Source: Fen-1298 sp963833465 (GTDB taxonomy: Bacteria; Bacteroidota; Ignavibacteria; UBA10030). From it: a stretch of DNA of 64,000 nt. Both the position numbers and the translations under genes were made by a program. The stretch spans positions 1,178,001 through 1,242,000 of the forward strand of contig CAWHXW010000004.1 of the NCBI GenBank assembly GCA_963833465.1. Direction: 5' to 3'. The notes below the pieces were generated by a model. That model was not told the origin of the DNA and did not search any database. It saw only the letters and a program-made list of their open reading frames with translations. Within the stretch, counting starts at the first letter, position 1, and each line of letters starts with the position of its first letter. This document shows positions 34,460-43,909 of this stretch, piece after piece.

Positions 34460-37400
34460 CTAATGTACGAACATTTTTGCTTTTTCCAATTCCTCAAAAT
34501 ATTTTTGTATAAGTTCTTGATAATCTTTTGAATATCCCTGCTCTAAAGCCTTCAGCATTTCTTCATGTAATTGACTTTTATCTTCTAGGAAATTCGGATC
34601 AATTTCGTTTGGACTGCGGCGAGTAATTTGTGTTCCTGTCTCTGATTTGCGTTTCTTCTCATAATCGTGTTCATGCATGGATTTAGATGCATCAAGCAGA
34701 CGAGAAAGAATACGTTCTTGCTTTTTAATCGTTTCAGGATTCACATTATTCTGTTCAAGATTTCTTACAACCTCGTTCATCTCATCCGCAATTTTCTGAA
34801 GATCGCCTAGCAATTTATTCTGTTCACCGCTTTGCTGAGCTTCGCGGTTAAGTTCCTCCAGAGATTTGCTGATAGCCCCTTGTTCTTTCGCCAGACGTGC
34901 CGCTTCTGCGGCTTGCTGCTGAGACATTCCGCTCATTTGCTGTGTTTGCATGTTGATAGACAACTGCTGACCTGCCATCATCTGTAGTTGCTGCATTAAA
35001 CTTCCGGCGCCGCTGCTCCCACCCTGTCTCATTGACTGGAGTGCATTTTGTACCTGCATTGCAGCTCGATTAAGAGCTGCCATGGCTTGTCCCTGTTCCT
35101 GAGAAGCTGCTGAACCATTTCGCATATCCAAAGCATGCATCGCGTTATTCATTCGTACAAGCACTTCGCCAATTGCTTTTCCCATTTCCGGCGTTACTAC
35201 AAAAGATTTTTGAGATAGATCGCTTAATTCTTTAATAACATTAGTCAAATCCTGTGTTGCCTGCAATTGGTCTTGCGCGTTTTGGCGAAGCTGAGGCGAG
35301 TTCTGTGGTGCGCTCTGCGATTGCTGCTTCAACGATTCCTCGTCTTTCGAAAGCTCCAGCAAATTATTACTAGCTTTGCGCAATTCATTCATAACATATT
35401 GCAACTGCTGCTGAAGCATCTGCTGCTGCATCGCTTCCATTTGTTTGCTGAATTGCTGCAACTGTTGATTGATCAGACTTTGAATTTGTTGCGCTGATTG
35501 CATATTTCCCATTTGCATTTGCTTGGACGCTTGCTGCATTTTCTGGTCAAGCTGCTGTTTCTGCATCTGCTCTAATAACTTCTGTAATTGATCTGCCGGC
35601 ATTTCAGTAAAGAATTCCTCCATTCGCCGCTGGAGATCGGCTGCTTCGCGTTCCATCGCTTGTTCTTTATTAGCAAGATCGGTTTGCTTCTTTGCTAGTT
35701 CCTGCTGTTTCTGTGCGCTGTCGGATGACTTTGAACTTTCTTCCTGCAATTCTCTCTCTGATTTATCTAACTCTTCCGCACGTTTTTTTACTTCGTCAAC
35801 TTTCTGTTCAATTTGAATTCGCTTTAGTAGATTTAATGTTCGTTCTATGCTTTGACGGAATCGTTCTTCTGAAAATGTCATATTCTGCATCGCTTGCTGA
35901 AGTTGTTCTTTGCTGATATTTGGCATTTGCTGCTGCAATTGTTTAAGCGCTTTTTGCAGTTCAGTTGCATCAAGCTGCTGGAATAACTGCTGAAGTTCTA
36001 GATATTTTTCCATCGTTTCTTTAGAAAGCACGTTTTGCTGCTGCATCTGCTGTGTCATTTGTTCGATACGCGACTGTACATTATCCAATTTCTTCTGTAC
36101 TTCCTGGTACTGCTTTGCCATTTCTTCCATTTTTTTCTGCATTTGCCAATCGGGATCTTTATTATTTTTCATGTCACGATTGATAGATTCAATATCGTCT
36201 TTCAATTCCTTAGCTTCTTCAAGCGACTGTTTTAAATCATCCATTGAACGTTCATGTTCTTTATCGACATCTGTAAAAACCTCATCTAATGATGGAAGAC
36301 GGAGAAGATATAGATTGCTCCGTCCGCTTTTAGGACCTTTCACTGCATCATTATCGAACACTTCCGCAAAATATTCTATAACATCTTCAGGTACAAGATT
36401 AAGATTTATCAAATTCCATGAGTACGATAATTCGATTTGCCCCGCTGCATCGGCGGAAAACGGAATAGGAGCAAATGTATATTCGGTTTGCTCATGTTCA
36501 TATCGTGATTTCAACAAACGATATCCAAGACGCATAACGGAGAATCCAAAATCATCTTTTGCTTGCATAAAAATATTCAGCGACTGATCTCCGGCAATAT
36601 CGATGTTGCGGCCTGGTTCAATTATAGCGATACTGGGATATTCATCCGGTAAAGCTTTGATTTGATACTGAACCGGATCATTGTTTGACAATCCTTCTTC
36701 GTCTATGACAGAAATATTATAAGAGTTGTCTGCGAGAATATAGAATGATGCTGAAAACTTTTCTTTGTTTATTGTTGATGGAAGTTTTGTATTGTTTCCA
36801 AATTTAACGAACGAATCTTTCAAAAGTTTACTTGCTTTGCCGGAAATCGTAACGCGTGTTCCAATTAATGCTGTTATATCACCGACAGATTCATCCATTA
36901 TTTTTGGCGGAATTTTTGTGTACGCCGGATAATCAAGTTTTACATGGAATGATCGAATCAACGGCCGATCCAGCACTATTAATTTATAATGTTCGCTCTC
37001 CGCATCTGCGATTCGCGCAAAATATTCTGTCGAAGCACGTAAAGTTTGAAATGTTGTACGATATATATTGCCCGAATCCGGCTTTACTTTAATTTCATCA
37101 TAATTTTCTTGTTCTTCCTGCTGCCGATAAATTGTGATATCTGCAGATCGCAAAACAAATGCCGGAAGAAGAGACGTGACTTTAACTTGGATGGCAACAT
37201 TTTCACCTTTAACAATTTCCTTATTACCGGGAAGAATTTCAAATAAATATTTTGGCGGAGGTGCAAACTCGCGTGAAAAATGAATCAACCGAAATGCTGA
37301 ACTAGAGAAAGACTTCGGAAATAAGCAAGCAGCTAAAATAAATATTCCAGCGCTTATCATAAGCCGGCGGAGGTGCAAAGGGAATCGGGACGTGTCCACT

Positions 37401-37837
37401 GACTGAGAAAAATCGAGTGATTGGATTTCTGCAGCAAAATCTTTTAAAGATTCATCAATTAATTCCGCTGAATAAACTAATGAGTCGGATTCAGTGTTTT
37501 TTGCGAGTTGAAGTGCATTAAGAAGCCGATCGCGGATAGAAGGGAAAAATGAGCCAATGTGTCGCGCTGTGCAATCTTCTGCAACAGATGGAAGCATTCC
37601 GATAAGGCGAAGAAACGGGAAACCCACTTTCCAAATACTGATGCCAAAAAATAAGAGCACAAAGAGTATAAAGATAACTGTTCGACCGATGTGAGAAAGT
37701 TCAAATAGCATTTCGACAATGGCCAGAAATGTCACTGTTATGAAAACACCCGCAAGAAAAATTAAAGCATTCGATAATAAATCAACACGATTCTGTTTGC
37801 TGTTTGCTTTTTGGATTCGGAGTTCAATATCTGTCAA
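34460..37837 (-). CDS. DUF4175 family protein, large membrane-anchored coiled-coil
   Basis: A 1125-residue protein. Two membrane helices lie near residues 20-75 and a third near 155-175. A beta-rich extracytoplasmic region with Ig-like strands follows (about 190-500, for example YFARIADAESEHYKLIVLD and EYPSIAIIEPG). Then comes a long, extremely Gln-rich coiled coil (about 520-1000) with many QQ and QQQ runs, LEEAKELKDDIE repeats and several KAL/MQQQ heptads. The C-terminal tail is charged. The length and order fit DUF4175, an uncharacterised envelope protein often next to DUF4159 genes, as here (47 bp apart). Its role is unknown. Confidence 0.8.
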   Translation of the reverse strand: MTDIELRIQKANSKQNRVDLLSNALIFLAGVFITVTFLAIVEMLFELSHIGRTVIFILFVLLFFGISIWKVGFPFLRLIGMLPSVAEDCTARHIGSFFPSIRDRLLNALQLAKNTESDSLVYSAELIDESLKDFAAEIQSLDFSQSVDTSRFPLHLRRLMISAGIFILAACLFPKSFSSSAFRLIHFSREFAPPPKYLFEILPGNKEIVKGENVAIQVKVTSLLPAFVLRSADITIYRQQEEQENYDEIKVKPDSGNIYRTTFQTLRASTEYFARIADAESEHYKLIVLDRPLIRSFHVKLDYPAYTKIPPKIMDESVGDITALIGTRVTISGKASKLLKDSFVKFGNNTKLPSTINKEKFSASFYILADNSYNISVIDEEGLSNNDPVQYQIKALPDEYPSIAIIEPGRNIDIAGDQSLNIFMQAKDDFGFSVMRLGYRLLKSRYEHEQTEYTFAPIPFSADAAGQIELSYSWNLINLNLVPEDVIEYFAEVFDNDAVKGPKSGRSNLYLLRLPSLDEVFTDVDKEHERSMDDLKQSLEEAKELKDDIESINRDMKNNKDPDWQMQKKMEEMAKQYQEVQKKLDNVQSRIEQMTQQMQQQNVLSKETMEKYLELQQLFQQLDATELQKALKQLQQQMPNISKEQLQQAMQNMTFSEERFRQSIERTLNLLKRIQIEQKVDEVKKRAEELDKSERELQEESSKSSDSAQKQQELAKKQTDLANKEQAMEREAADLQRRMEEFFTEMPADQLQKLLEQMQKQQLDQKMQQASKQMQMGNMQSAQQIQSLINQQLQQFSKQMEAMQQQMLQQQLQYVMNELRKASNNLLELSKDEESLKQQSQSAPQNSPQLRQNAQDQLQATQDLTNVIKELSDLSQKSFVVTPEMGKAIGEVLVRMNNAMHALDMRNGSAASQEQGQAMAALNRAAMQVQNALQSMRQGGSSGAGSLMQQLQMMAGQQLSINMQTQQMSGMSQQQAAEAARLAKEQGAISKSLEELNREAQQSGEQNKLLGDLQKIADEMNEVVRNLEQNNVNPETIKKQERILSRLLDASKSMHEHDYEKKRKSETGTQITRRSPNEIDPNFLEDKSQLHEEMLKALEQGYSKDYQELIQKYFEELEKAKMFVH

Positions 37838-37884
37838 TATAGAAGAAATATTTTCAACCCATTATTAAATAGTAATCGATGTCT

Positions 37885-38565
37885 TTAGTGTGTCAGAACC
37901 CAAACAACAATATTCGTTCCGAACCGCAATGCTTCTTGCCTCACCGATTCAGGATCACCATGGACGTCTGCATCATCCCAGCCGTCACTAGGATTTGATT
38001 CATAAGTGTAATAAACGACCAGTCTGCCGTAATAGAACAATCCAAATCCCTGCGGCGGTTTGCCGTTGTGTTCATGCGTTTTTGGTACGCCATTAGGGAA
38101 TTTGAAATAGCAATTGTAGATACCGTAGGAGAACGGCAGCTCGATCAATTCTTGATCTGGAAACACCTTTTTAATTTCGCGCCGAAAGGCTTTATCCATT
38201 CCATAATCGTCGTCTGCATAGAGAAATCCGCCTTGCATCAGATATGTACGAAGCCGCTGCACTTCATAATCGGAGAAGTTAATGTTGCCGTGTCCTGTCA
38301 TGAATAGGAATGGATATGAATAAAGTTTATCGCTGGAGAGATCAACAAACTCGTACTGCGGATCGCAATCGATATTTGTATTCTGTTGAACGAATTTTAA
38401 TAAGTTTGGTTCTTCTGTTTGACCGTTGTACCAATCGCCACCGCCGCTGTATTTCAAGCGAACAATTCGGAACTGACTTTCAATGCGTGATTGTGCTTCT
38501 GCAATAAATGATGAACAATAAACGGCGAACAATAGACAATAAACAAAAAATGACAAACGAACCAT
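37885..38565 (-). CDS. DUF4159 domain protein, exported
   Basis: About 226 residues. The frame opens at 38631, but ATG 38565 is chosen because GGAG lies 7 bp upstream (38573-38576) and the signal peptide starts there (VRLSFFVYCLLFAVYC ... AEAQS). The mature part shows DUF4159 signatures: FRIVRLKYSGGGDWYNGQTE, LFMTGHGNINFSDYEVQRLR, GGFLYADDDYGMDKAFRREI and the glutamine-amidotransferase-like Rossmann pattern. The family is often encoded near DUF4175 and MoxR/DUF58 clusters; the function is unknown. It precedes the DUF4175 gene in the same operon. Confidence 0.85.
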   Translation of the reverse strand: MVRLSFFVYCLLFAVYCSSFIAEAQSRIESQFRIVRLKYSGGGDWYNGQTEEPNLLKFVQQNTNIDCDPQYEFVDLSSDKLYSYPFLFMTGHGNINFSDYEVQRLRTYLMQGGFLYADDDYGMDKAFRREIKKVFPDQELIELPFSYGIYNCYFKFPNGVPKTHEHNGKPPQGFGLFYYGRLVVYYTYESNPSDGWDDADVHGDPESVRQEALRFGTNIVVWVLTH

Positions 38566-38682
38566 CTTCAATCTCCAAATTGCAAAATCATCTTTTCTAC
38601 TATTAGAGATAAATCGACTTATTATTTGCAATCAATGTAGAAAAAGAGTGTTCGAGAATCAAATAATAGAAAAAGCATAATT

Positions 38683-40137
38683 TTAGACTAAAGAATTTTT
38701 CCTTGAACTTCGTTTTAAGATATGTAAACTGATAAATCGGTAGAGCAATTGTAAAAAAATACGACCTCTGCCAAGTTTCATCTGATTCCATAAAACGTTT
38801 ATTGCAGCGGAAAAATTTTTCAGCCAGAACCGTACTAATCGAAATTCAACTTTACGAAATTCGCGCCACCCGAACCCCTGTTGAATAAGTATCGGTACTA
38901 TAGGGTCGTTGCCTAATGATTCAATATCCTGATCAATAAACGGTGTTGCCCAAGAAAATTCCTTTTTGAGACAACCAATTGAGTCGGCAAAGTGCTCAAT
39001 TTCAGTACCTGGATAAATACGGATACCAATTCCCGTAGCCGCAACACTAATAAAACGAGCATTTTTTTCCATGAACTCTATTGTCTTACGAGCATCCTCT
39101 ATAGTTTCACCGATATGCCCGAAAGTGAAAAACACTTTTGTGTAAATGTCTAACGCTTTTGTCCACTTAAAAACATTTTCCACTTGATCAATGGTGATTC
39201 CTTTATGCATTGAATTCAATAGATGTTGACTTGCTGTTTCGACACCAAAATCTACATAATAACAGCCGGCTTCGCGCATAGTTTGCAAAAGATCGCGGGA
39301 CATACCGTTCACTCGGATCTCGCATTCCCATGGAAATTTCAATTTACGTCGCTGGATTTCTGCGCATAATGCCTCTACATGACTGCGGTTCAATGTCAGC
39401 GTACTGTCGAAGAATTTGATGCCTTGATACTTAAACTCTTTCAACAGTATCTCGATTTCGTCAACTACATTTGCAGGAGACCGAAATGTTAACTTTGTTC
39501 CGAACATAGCGCTTGCCGAACAGAAAGAGCAGTTCACCGGACATCCTCGAGAACTTATTATTGATGCTGCGGGTACGTTGAGAAAATCAAGAAGAAGATT
39601 GTAACGCGATATCGCTTCGGGATCGCGATAAGGAAATGGAAGTACATCTAGATTCTGAATACGCTCTACATCCGGATTGTGAACGATGGTGCTGTTCTTT
39701 CGATAACTGATACCCGGAATATTTGAGAGGTCTGTAGTTCCATTTAACACTTGATCTGCAATCCGGTGCGTTGTCAGTTCGCCTTCGCCACGAACAACAA
39801 TATCAATATCTTGAATGTGCTTAAGTGTATCTTCAGCAGTGAATGTTGCATGCGACCCGCCGTACAAAACCAATATTGATGGATCAAAATTTTTAACATA
39901 GCGGGCAATTGCAAAACTTTCATATCGAGTATGTGTCGTTCCGCCTATGCCGATGAGTCTGGGTTTATAAGTTTGCAGGAAATGCTCAATGATATTATCA
40001 CTTACCTGTAAATCAATAAGTGTGGTGGAAATCCCTTTAGATTGGAGATAGGAAGTAATCCACGACATACCGAGCGGCGGCATAGTCCCGAATGTTATTC
40101 CTTTTTCAGCAGGATGAAGTAGGAGAACGTCGGACAA
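38683..40137 (-). CDS. B12-binding-domain radical SAM protein
   Basis: A 484-residue protein. The N-terminal cobalamin-binding-like domain (residues 1-140) has GTMPPLGMSWITSYLQSKG, IGIGGTTHTRY, VLYGGSHATFTAED and VVRGEGE. The radical SAM core has Cys199, Cys203 and Cys206 in SSRGCPVNCSFC, followed by FFDSTLTLNRSHVEALC and GVETASQHLLNSM. The canonical B12-binding histidine is not evident. Relatives modify lipids, hopanoids, tetrapyrroles or peptides; the substrate is unknown. It lies 12 bp behind the DUF1015 gene, so it belongs to the serA transcript. A short basic C-terminal tail follows. Confidence 0.88.
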   Translation of the reverse strand: MSDVLLLHPAEKGITFGTMPPLGMSWITSYLQSKGISTTLIDLQVSDNIIEHFLQTYKPRLIGIGGTTHTRYESFAIARYVKNFDPSILVLYGGSHATFTAEDTLKHIQDIDIVVRGEGELTTHRIADQVLNGTTDLSNIPGISYRKNSTIVHNPDVERIQNLDVLPFPYRDPEAISRYNLLLDFLNVPAASIISSRGCPVNCSFCSASAMFGTKLTFRSPANVVDEIEILLKEFKYQGIKFFDSTLTLNRSHVEALCAEIQRRKLKFPWECEIRVNGMSRDLLQTMREAGCYYVDFGVETASQHLLNSMHKGITIDQVENVFKWTKALDIYTKVFFTFGHIGETIEDARKTIEFMEKNARFISVAATGIGIRIYPGTEIEHFADSIGCLKKEFSWATPFIDQDIESLGNDPIVPILIQQGFGWREFRKVEFRLVRFWLKNFSAAINVLWNQMKLGRGRIFLQLLYRFISLHILKRSSRKNSLV

Positions 40138-40149
40138 TGGTGTTTTAGA

Positions 40150-41391
40150 TTAATCAAAGAAGTGCACAAATAAACCGTCGCGTAGTTTTGGTTCAAACCA
40201 CGTAGATTTTGGCGGCATAAGTTTATCAACGTCTGCAATTGCCATTAATTCAGCCACAGAAGTTGGAAACATGCTGAAAGCAATTTTCATTTCTCCGGAA
40301 TTGACGCGCCGCTCTAATTCCTTTAAACCGCGGATACCGCCGACAAAATCAATTCTTTTATCTATTCGCGGGTCTTTGATGCCAAGAATCGGATCAAGCA
40401 AGTGGTGCTGAAGAATTGAGACGTCAAGCCGCAGAACCGGATCAGTGATTTTTTGCAGTGCTGCGCCTGCAGTGAGTGTGTACCATTTATTTTCGAGATA
40501 CATTCCAAAGTCACCTTTTTTTGCCGGCTTTCCCTGTGAGGAATTTTCTATAATCTCAAAGTTTTGTTTCAACTTTTCAAAGTATTTTTCTTTTGTCATC
40601 CCGTATAAATCTTTAATCAACCGATTGTAATCCATGATGCAGAGTTGACCTGCCGGAAAATAAACCGCAAGGAAGAAATTGTATTCCTCATCACCTTTAT
40701 GATTTGGATTTGCTTTTGCGCGTTCTCTGCCAACTCTTGCTGCTGCTGCTGAACGATGATGCCCATCTGCAATATATAAATTTGGAATGGTTTTAAAGAT
40801 GGAGACAATTTTTTTTATTAACTCTTTATTGTTTATCACCCAGCTTTGATGCCGTACACCATCAAGCGCTGTGTGATCATTATCGGGCGTTTCACTTGTA
40901 ACGCTAGCAATTATGGAATCGATTTCTGCGTTGTCGCGATATGTCAGGAATATTGGACCAGAATGAGAATTCGTAATGCGAACATGATTGCAGCGATCTT
41001 CTTCCTTATCTTTTCGCGTCAACTCGTGCTTCTTGATAGTATTGTTCCAGTATTCATCCACCGATGCACAGCCAACTATTCCATACTGTGTGTTCTTGCC
41101 CATTGTTTGCGCATATACATACAAATATTGTGCAGCATCTTCGACCAGTACTTTTTGAGAAATGAGTTTTTGGAGATTTTCTTTTCCTCTTTCGTACACG
41201 CTCCTATCGTGCAGATTAATGTTTGGATCGAGATCAACTTCCGGCTTGCCGACATGAAGAAATGATAGCGGATGTCCCTTCACTTCTTCACGTGCTTCAT
41301 CAGAGCTGAGCACGTCGTACGGTTTTGCTGCAACCTCGCGCGCGAATTCTGCTTTCGGCCGAAATGCTTTGAATGGTCGTATAGTCGCCAT
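40150..41391 (-). CDS. DUF1015 family protein
   Basis: A 413-residue cytoplasmic protein with the complete DUF1015 pattern: ATIRPFKAFRPK and AAKPYDVLSSDEA at the N-terminus, NPLSFLHV-like HPLSFLHVGKPE, HELTRKDKEEDR, LYIADGHHRSAAAARV in the centre and the C-terminal AFSMFPTSVAELMAIAD and MPPKSTWFEPKLRDGL. The family is conserved next to serA and serC in many phyla and is thought to act in serine metabolism (a serine-kinase-like activity has been reported for relatives, recalled and not checked). It starts 14 bp after serA. Confidence 0.92.
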   Translation of the reverse strand: MATIRPFKAFRPKAEFAREVAAKPYDVLSSDEAREEVKGHPLSFLHVGKPEVDLDPNINLHDRSVYERGKENLQKLISQKVLVEDAAQYLYVYAQTMGKNTQYGIVGCASVDEYWNNTIKKHELTRKDKEEDRCNHVRITNSHSGPIFLTYRDNAEIDSIIASVTSETPDNDHTALDGVRHQSWVINNKELIKKIVSIFKTIPNLYIADGHHRSAAAARVGRERAKANPNHKGDEEYNFFLAVYFPAGQLCIMDYNRLIKDLYGMTKEKYFEKLKQNFEIIENSSQGKPAKKGDFGMYLENKWYTLTAGAALQKITDPVLRLDVSILQHHLLDPILGIKDPRIDKRIDFVGGIRGLKELERRVNSGEMKIAFSMFPTSVAELMAIADVDKLMPPKSTWFEPKLRDGLFVHFFD

Positions 41392-41405
41392 TTATTTTGA
41401 ATTAC

Positions 41406-42329
41406 TTACGTATGTTGTTCTTGTGCACTGAAAGCTTGCACCACTTTGAGTGCGATCTCGGCTCCAACACGAGCCTGCGCCTCAACGGTCGATCCGCCAA
41501 TGTGCGGCGATACACTTACTTTTGGATGATTAATAAGCGCCTTTTGTGCATCTGTGGGAGGTTCATTAATAAAAACATCAAGACCTGCCGCAGCAACTTT
41601 ACCAGAGTTCAGTGCTTCCAACAGAGCCGATTCGTCAACAACACCGCCGCGAGCGCAATTAATAATAACCACACCTTTCTTCATAATTTCAAATTCATTC
41701 TTACCAATAATGGGTCCTTGTTTTTTATCAAAAGGTAAATGAAGCGTAATGAAATCAGAATTTACAAGCACTTTCTCTTTTGTTGTAATTTCGACAAAAA
41801 AATCCATCGGTGTAAACGGCGGGTCATATGCCAGCACGTGCATTCCGAAAGCTAATCCTCGTCGTGCAACTTCTTTGCCTATATTACCAAGGCCGAGAAT
41901 ACCAAGGTTCTTCTTGAAAAGTTCTATCCCTTCTCCATATTCTTTCTTCGGCCATTTACCTTGCCGCATTTCCATCGAACTCACATGCAGAAAACGAGAC
42001 ACGGCGAGCATGTGCGCGATTGCAAGTTCAGCAACTGAAATTGTTGATGCAGCTGGTGTGTTTAAAACTTTTATGCCTTTGCTTTCTGCAAATGGCACAT
42101 CGATATTGTCGAGCCCGACACCGCCCCGCGCAATGACTTTAAGATTTTTCCCGGCTTCTATAACTTCTTTAGTTACTTTTGTAGCAGACCTGACAATAAT
42201 GCAGTCATATTCACCAATCTTTTTCAGCAATTCCTCAGGTGTCAGCTTGAGCTTATCTACATTGTGACCTGCATCGGCAAGAATTTTTGCGCCGTCTGGC
42301 GTGATTCCATCGGATACGAGAATGTTCAT
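41406..42329 (-). CDS. serA: D-3-phosphoglycerate dehydrogenase, short form
   Basis: About 307 residues. The frame opens at 42341, but ATG 42329 is preferred because GGAG lies 7 bp upstream. It oxidises 3-phosphoglycerate to 3-phosphohydroxypyruvate with NAD, the first step of serine synthesis. Visible are the GVGLDNID substrate loop, the NAD fold LGILGLGNIGKEVARRG and the catalytic triad positions Arg231 (NCARGGVVDE), Glu260 (VFINEPP) and His280 (SPHIGGST), in the 311-residue numbering. The C-terminal ACT domain of long forms is missing, so feedback inhibition by serine is not expected through that domain. It is the first gene of a serA-DUF1015-radical SAM unit. Confidence 0.95.
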   Translation of the reverse strand: MNILVSDGITPDGAKILADAGHNVDKLKLTPEELLKKIGEYDCIIVRSATKVTKEVIEAGKNLKVIARGGVGLDNIDVPFAESKGIKVLNTPAASTISVAELAIAHMLAVSRFLHVSSMEMRQGKWPKKEYGEGIELFKKNLGILGLGNIGKEVARRGLAFGMHVLAYDPPFTPMDFFVEITTKEKVLVNSDFITLHLPFDKKQGPIIGKNEFEIMKKGVVIINCARGGVVDESALLEALNSGKVAAAGLDVFINEPPTDAQKALINHPKVSVSPHIGGSTVEAQARVGAEIALKVVQAFSAQEQHT

Positions 42330-42366
42330 AGTAAACTCCATAAAATTATTGTAATTAAATTCCTAA

Positions 42367-42429
42367 GGTAATCAATCTGTTTGATTACCAAGTAATTTGA
42401 ATGTCAAAGAAAAATTTACTTAGTAAATT
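42367..42429. promoter_or_regulatory. Two palindromes in the serA-serC intergenic region
   Basis: GGTAATCAA/TTGATTACC (42367-42375 and 42381-42389, 9-bp arms) and AATTTACT/AGTAAATT (42413-42420 and 42422-42429, 8-bp arms) lie close together between the divergent serA and serC genes. Neither has a uridine tract. They could be operators for coordinated control of serine synthesis. Confidence 0.45.
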
Positions 42430-42501
42430 ATTCTGTTTTGATTATACAAAAAAATGTTCTAACCAGCAACCCTATATTCTCAAAATGTAACTATTAATAA
42501 T

Positions 42502-42530
42502 TTGATATAGACAGTGTATAAAAATATTAG
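42502..42530 (+). promoter_or_regulatory. Possible serC promoter
   Basis: TTGATA (42502-42507) and TATTAG (42525-42530) are 17 bp apart and 65 bp before the serC ATG. The -10 match is imperfect. Confidence 0.35.
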
Positions 42531-42594
42531 TATGTTGAACTACCCAAAGGTATCTTGTTGTTATTGTATACAAAATTTAGAAAGGATTTAAACT

Positions 42595-43680
42595 ATGGCA
42601 CGTGCACATAATTTTTTTGCTGGACCGGCTGTTCTCCCTCTTTCTGTTTTAGAAGAGACACGCGACGCTGTAATGGATTTTGCCAATATCGGCATTTCGA
42701 TTATGGAAATTAGCCATCGAGATAAAATGTTTGAAAAACTCCTGGTAGAAGCGCAAGGCGACGCGTTAAATATTTTGGGGCTGTCGGCAGAAGATTATGC
42801 CGTAATATTTCTTGGCGGCGGTGCAAGCCTTCAATTCGCAATGCTTCCATTGAATTTTCTTCACAAAAAAGCTGATTATGTGAATACAGGCGAATGGGCA
42901 TCAAAAGCATTGAAGGAAGCAAAGATTATTGGTGAAGCAGTGGAAGTTGCTTCATCTAAAGCAACAAATTTCAATCAACTCCCTAAGAACATTAAATATT
43001 CTGCCGACGCAGATTATGTTCACATTACAACTAATAATACTATTTTCGGTACCGAATGGAAAACCGACCCTGATGTCGGCGATATACCATTAGCTGCAGA
43101 TATGTCTTCTGATATTTTTAGTATTAAACGCGATTTTGCAAAATACAGTCTAATTTACGCCGGTGCACAAAAAAATCTCGGACCGGCAGGTGTAGTAATG
43201 GTAGTTATTAAAAAAGCTTGGATGGAAGCAAAGGCAAAACAAAATTTACCGTCGATGTTGAAATATAAAACCCATGTCGATGCCGGTTCGTTGTACAACA
43301 CACCGCCGGTTCTTTCAGTGTTTGTCGTAGGTCGTACATTGAAATGGATCATTAAAGAAGGCGGACTAGATGCCATACAAGCACGCAATCAAAAGAAATC
43401 AAAGCTCATTTACGACATTATAGACGCGTATCCTAATTTTTACAAAAGCGCCGTAGCAGTAAAAGAAGACAGATCGATGATGAATATAACTTGGAACTTG
43501 CCAACTCCAGAGTTAGAAGAAAAATTTGTCAGCGAAGCAAAAGCGAAGAAGATGTTCGGTCTTAAAGGACATCGTTCGGTCGGCGGAATGCGAGCTTCTA
43601 TTTATAATGCATGTACGACGGAATCTGTAGAATTATTAGCAAGATTTATGGAAGAATTCTATAAAGCAAATAAGGGATAG
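42595..43680 (+). CDS. serC: Phosphoserine aminotransferase
   Basis: A 361-residue class V PLP-dependent aminotransferase converting 3-phosphohydroxypyruvate and glutamate to phosphoserine. Signatures: HNFFAGPAVLPLSVLE at the start, GISIMEISHRDKMFE, FLGGGASLQFAMLPLNFL, TNNTIFGTEW and the PLP lysine Lys193 in YAGAQKNLGPAGV. The C-terminus has LKGHRSVGGMRASIYNA. The length is typical. It diverges from serA across a 265-bp region with palindromes. AAAGGA lies about 10 bp before the ATG. A terminator follows. Confidence 0.97.
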   Translation: MARAHNFFAGPAVLPLSVLEETRDAVMDFANIGISIMEISHRDKMFEKLLVEAQGDALNILGLSAEDYAVIFLGGGASLQFAMLPLNFLHKKADYVNTGEWASKALKEAKIIGEAVEVASSKATNFNQLPKNIKYSADADYVHITTNNTIFGTEWKTDPDVGDIPLAADMSSDIFSIKRDFAKYSLIYAGAQKNLGPAGVVMVVIKKAWMEAKAKQNLPSMLKYKTHVDAGSLYNTPPVLSVFVVGRTLKWIIKEGGLDAIQARNQKKSKLIYDIIDAYPNFYKSAVAVKEDRSMMNITWNLPTPELEEKFVSEAKAKKMFGLKGHRSVGGMRASIYNACTTESVELLARFMEEFYKANKG

Positions 43681-43727
43681 ATAAGCTGTCTGATATTACG
43701 TCCTAGTACTTTTGATTCTAAAAACAC

Positions 43728-43770
43728 AGCCCTTCAAAGATATATTCCTTTGCAGGGCTGGTCTGTTTTG
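43728..43770 (+). terminator. Terminator after serC
   Basis: AGCCCTTCAAAG (43728-43739) pairs with CTTTGCAGGGCT (43748-43759), one mismatch, followed by GGTCTGTTTTGG. The 12-bp stem lies about 48 bp after the stop. Confidence 0.65.
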
Positions 43771-43909
43771 GCACTTTATTAATTTTCTCAGCAACCGCGG
43801 TTCACTTCATACTAATAATTGCTGTTTCCGAGTTCATAATGGACTTTCGAGAATATTCTCGTAACTTCCATCACAACAAATATTCGACAACAATCCAACG
43901 AGGTACATT

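Noticed and set aside
36171..36587. 138-codon plus-strand frame inside the DUF4175 gene
   Set aside because: Antisense to a well-supported gene with strong reading-frame continuity; composition reflects the opposite strand of the coding region.
41749..42267. 172-codon plus-strand frame opposite serA
   Set aside because: Antisense shadow; serA on the other strand has complete active-site motifs.
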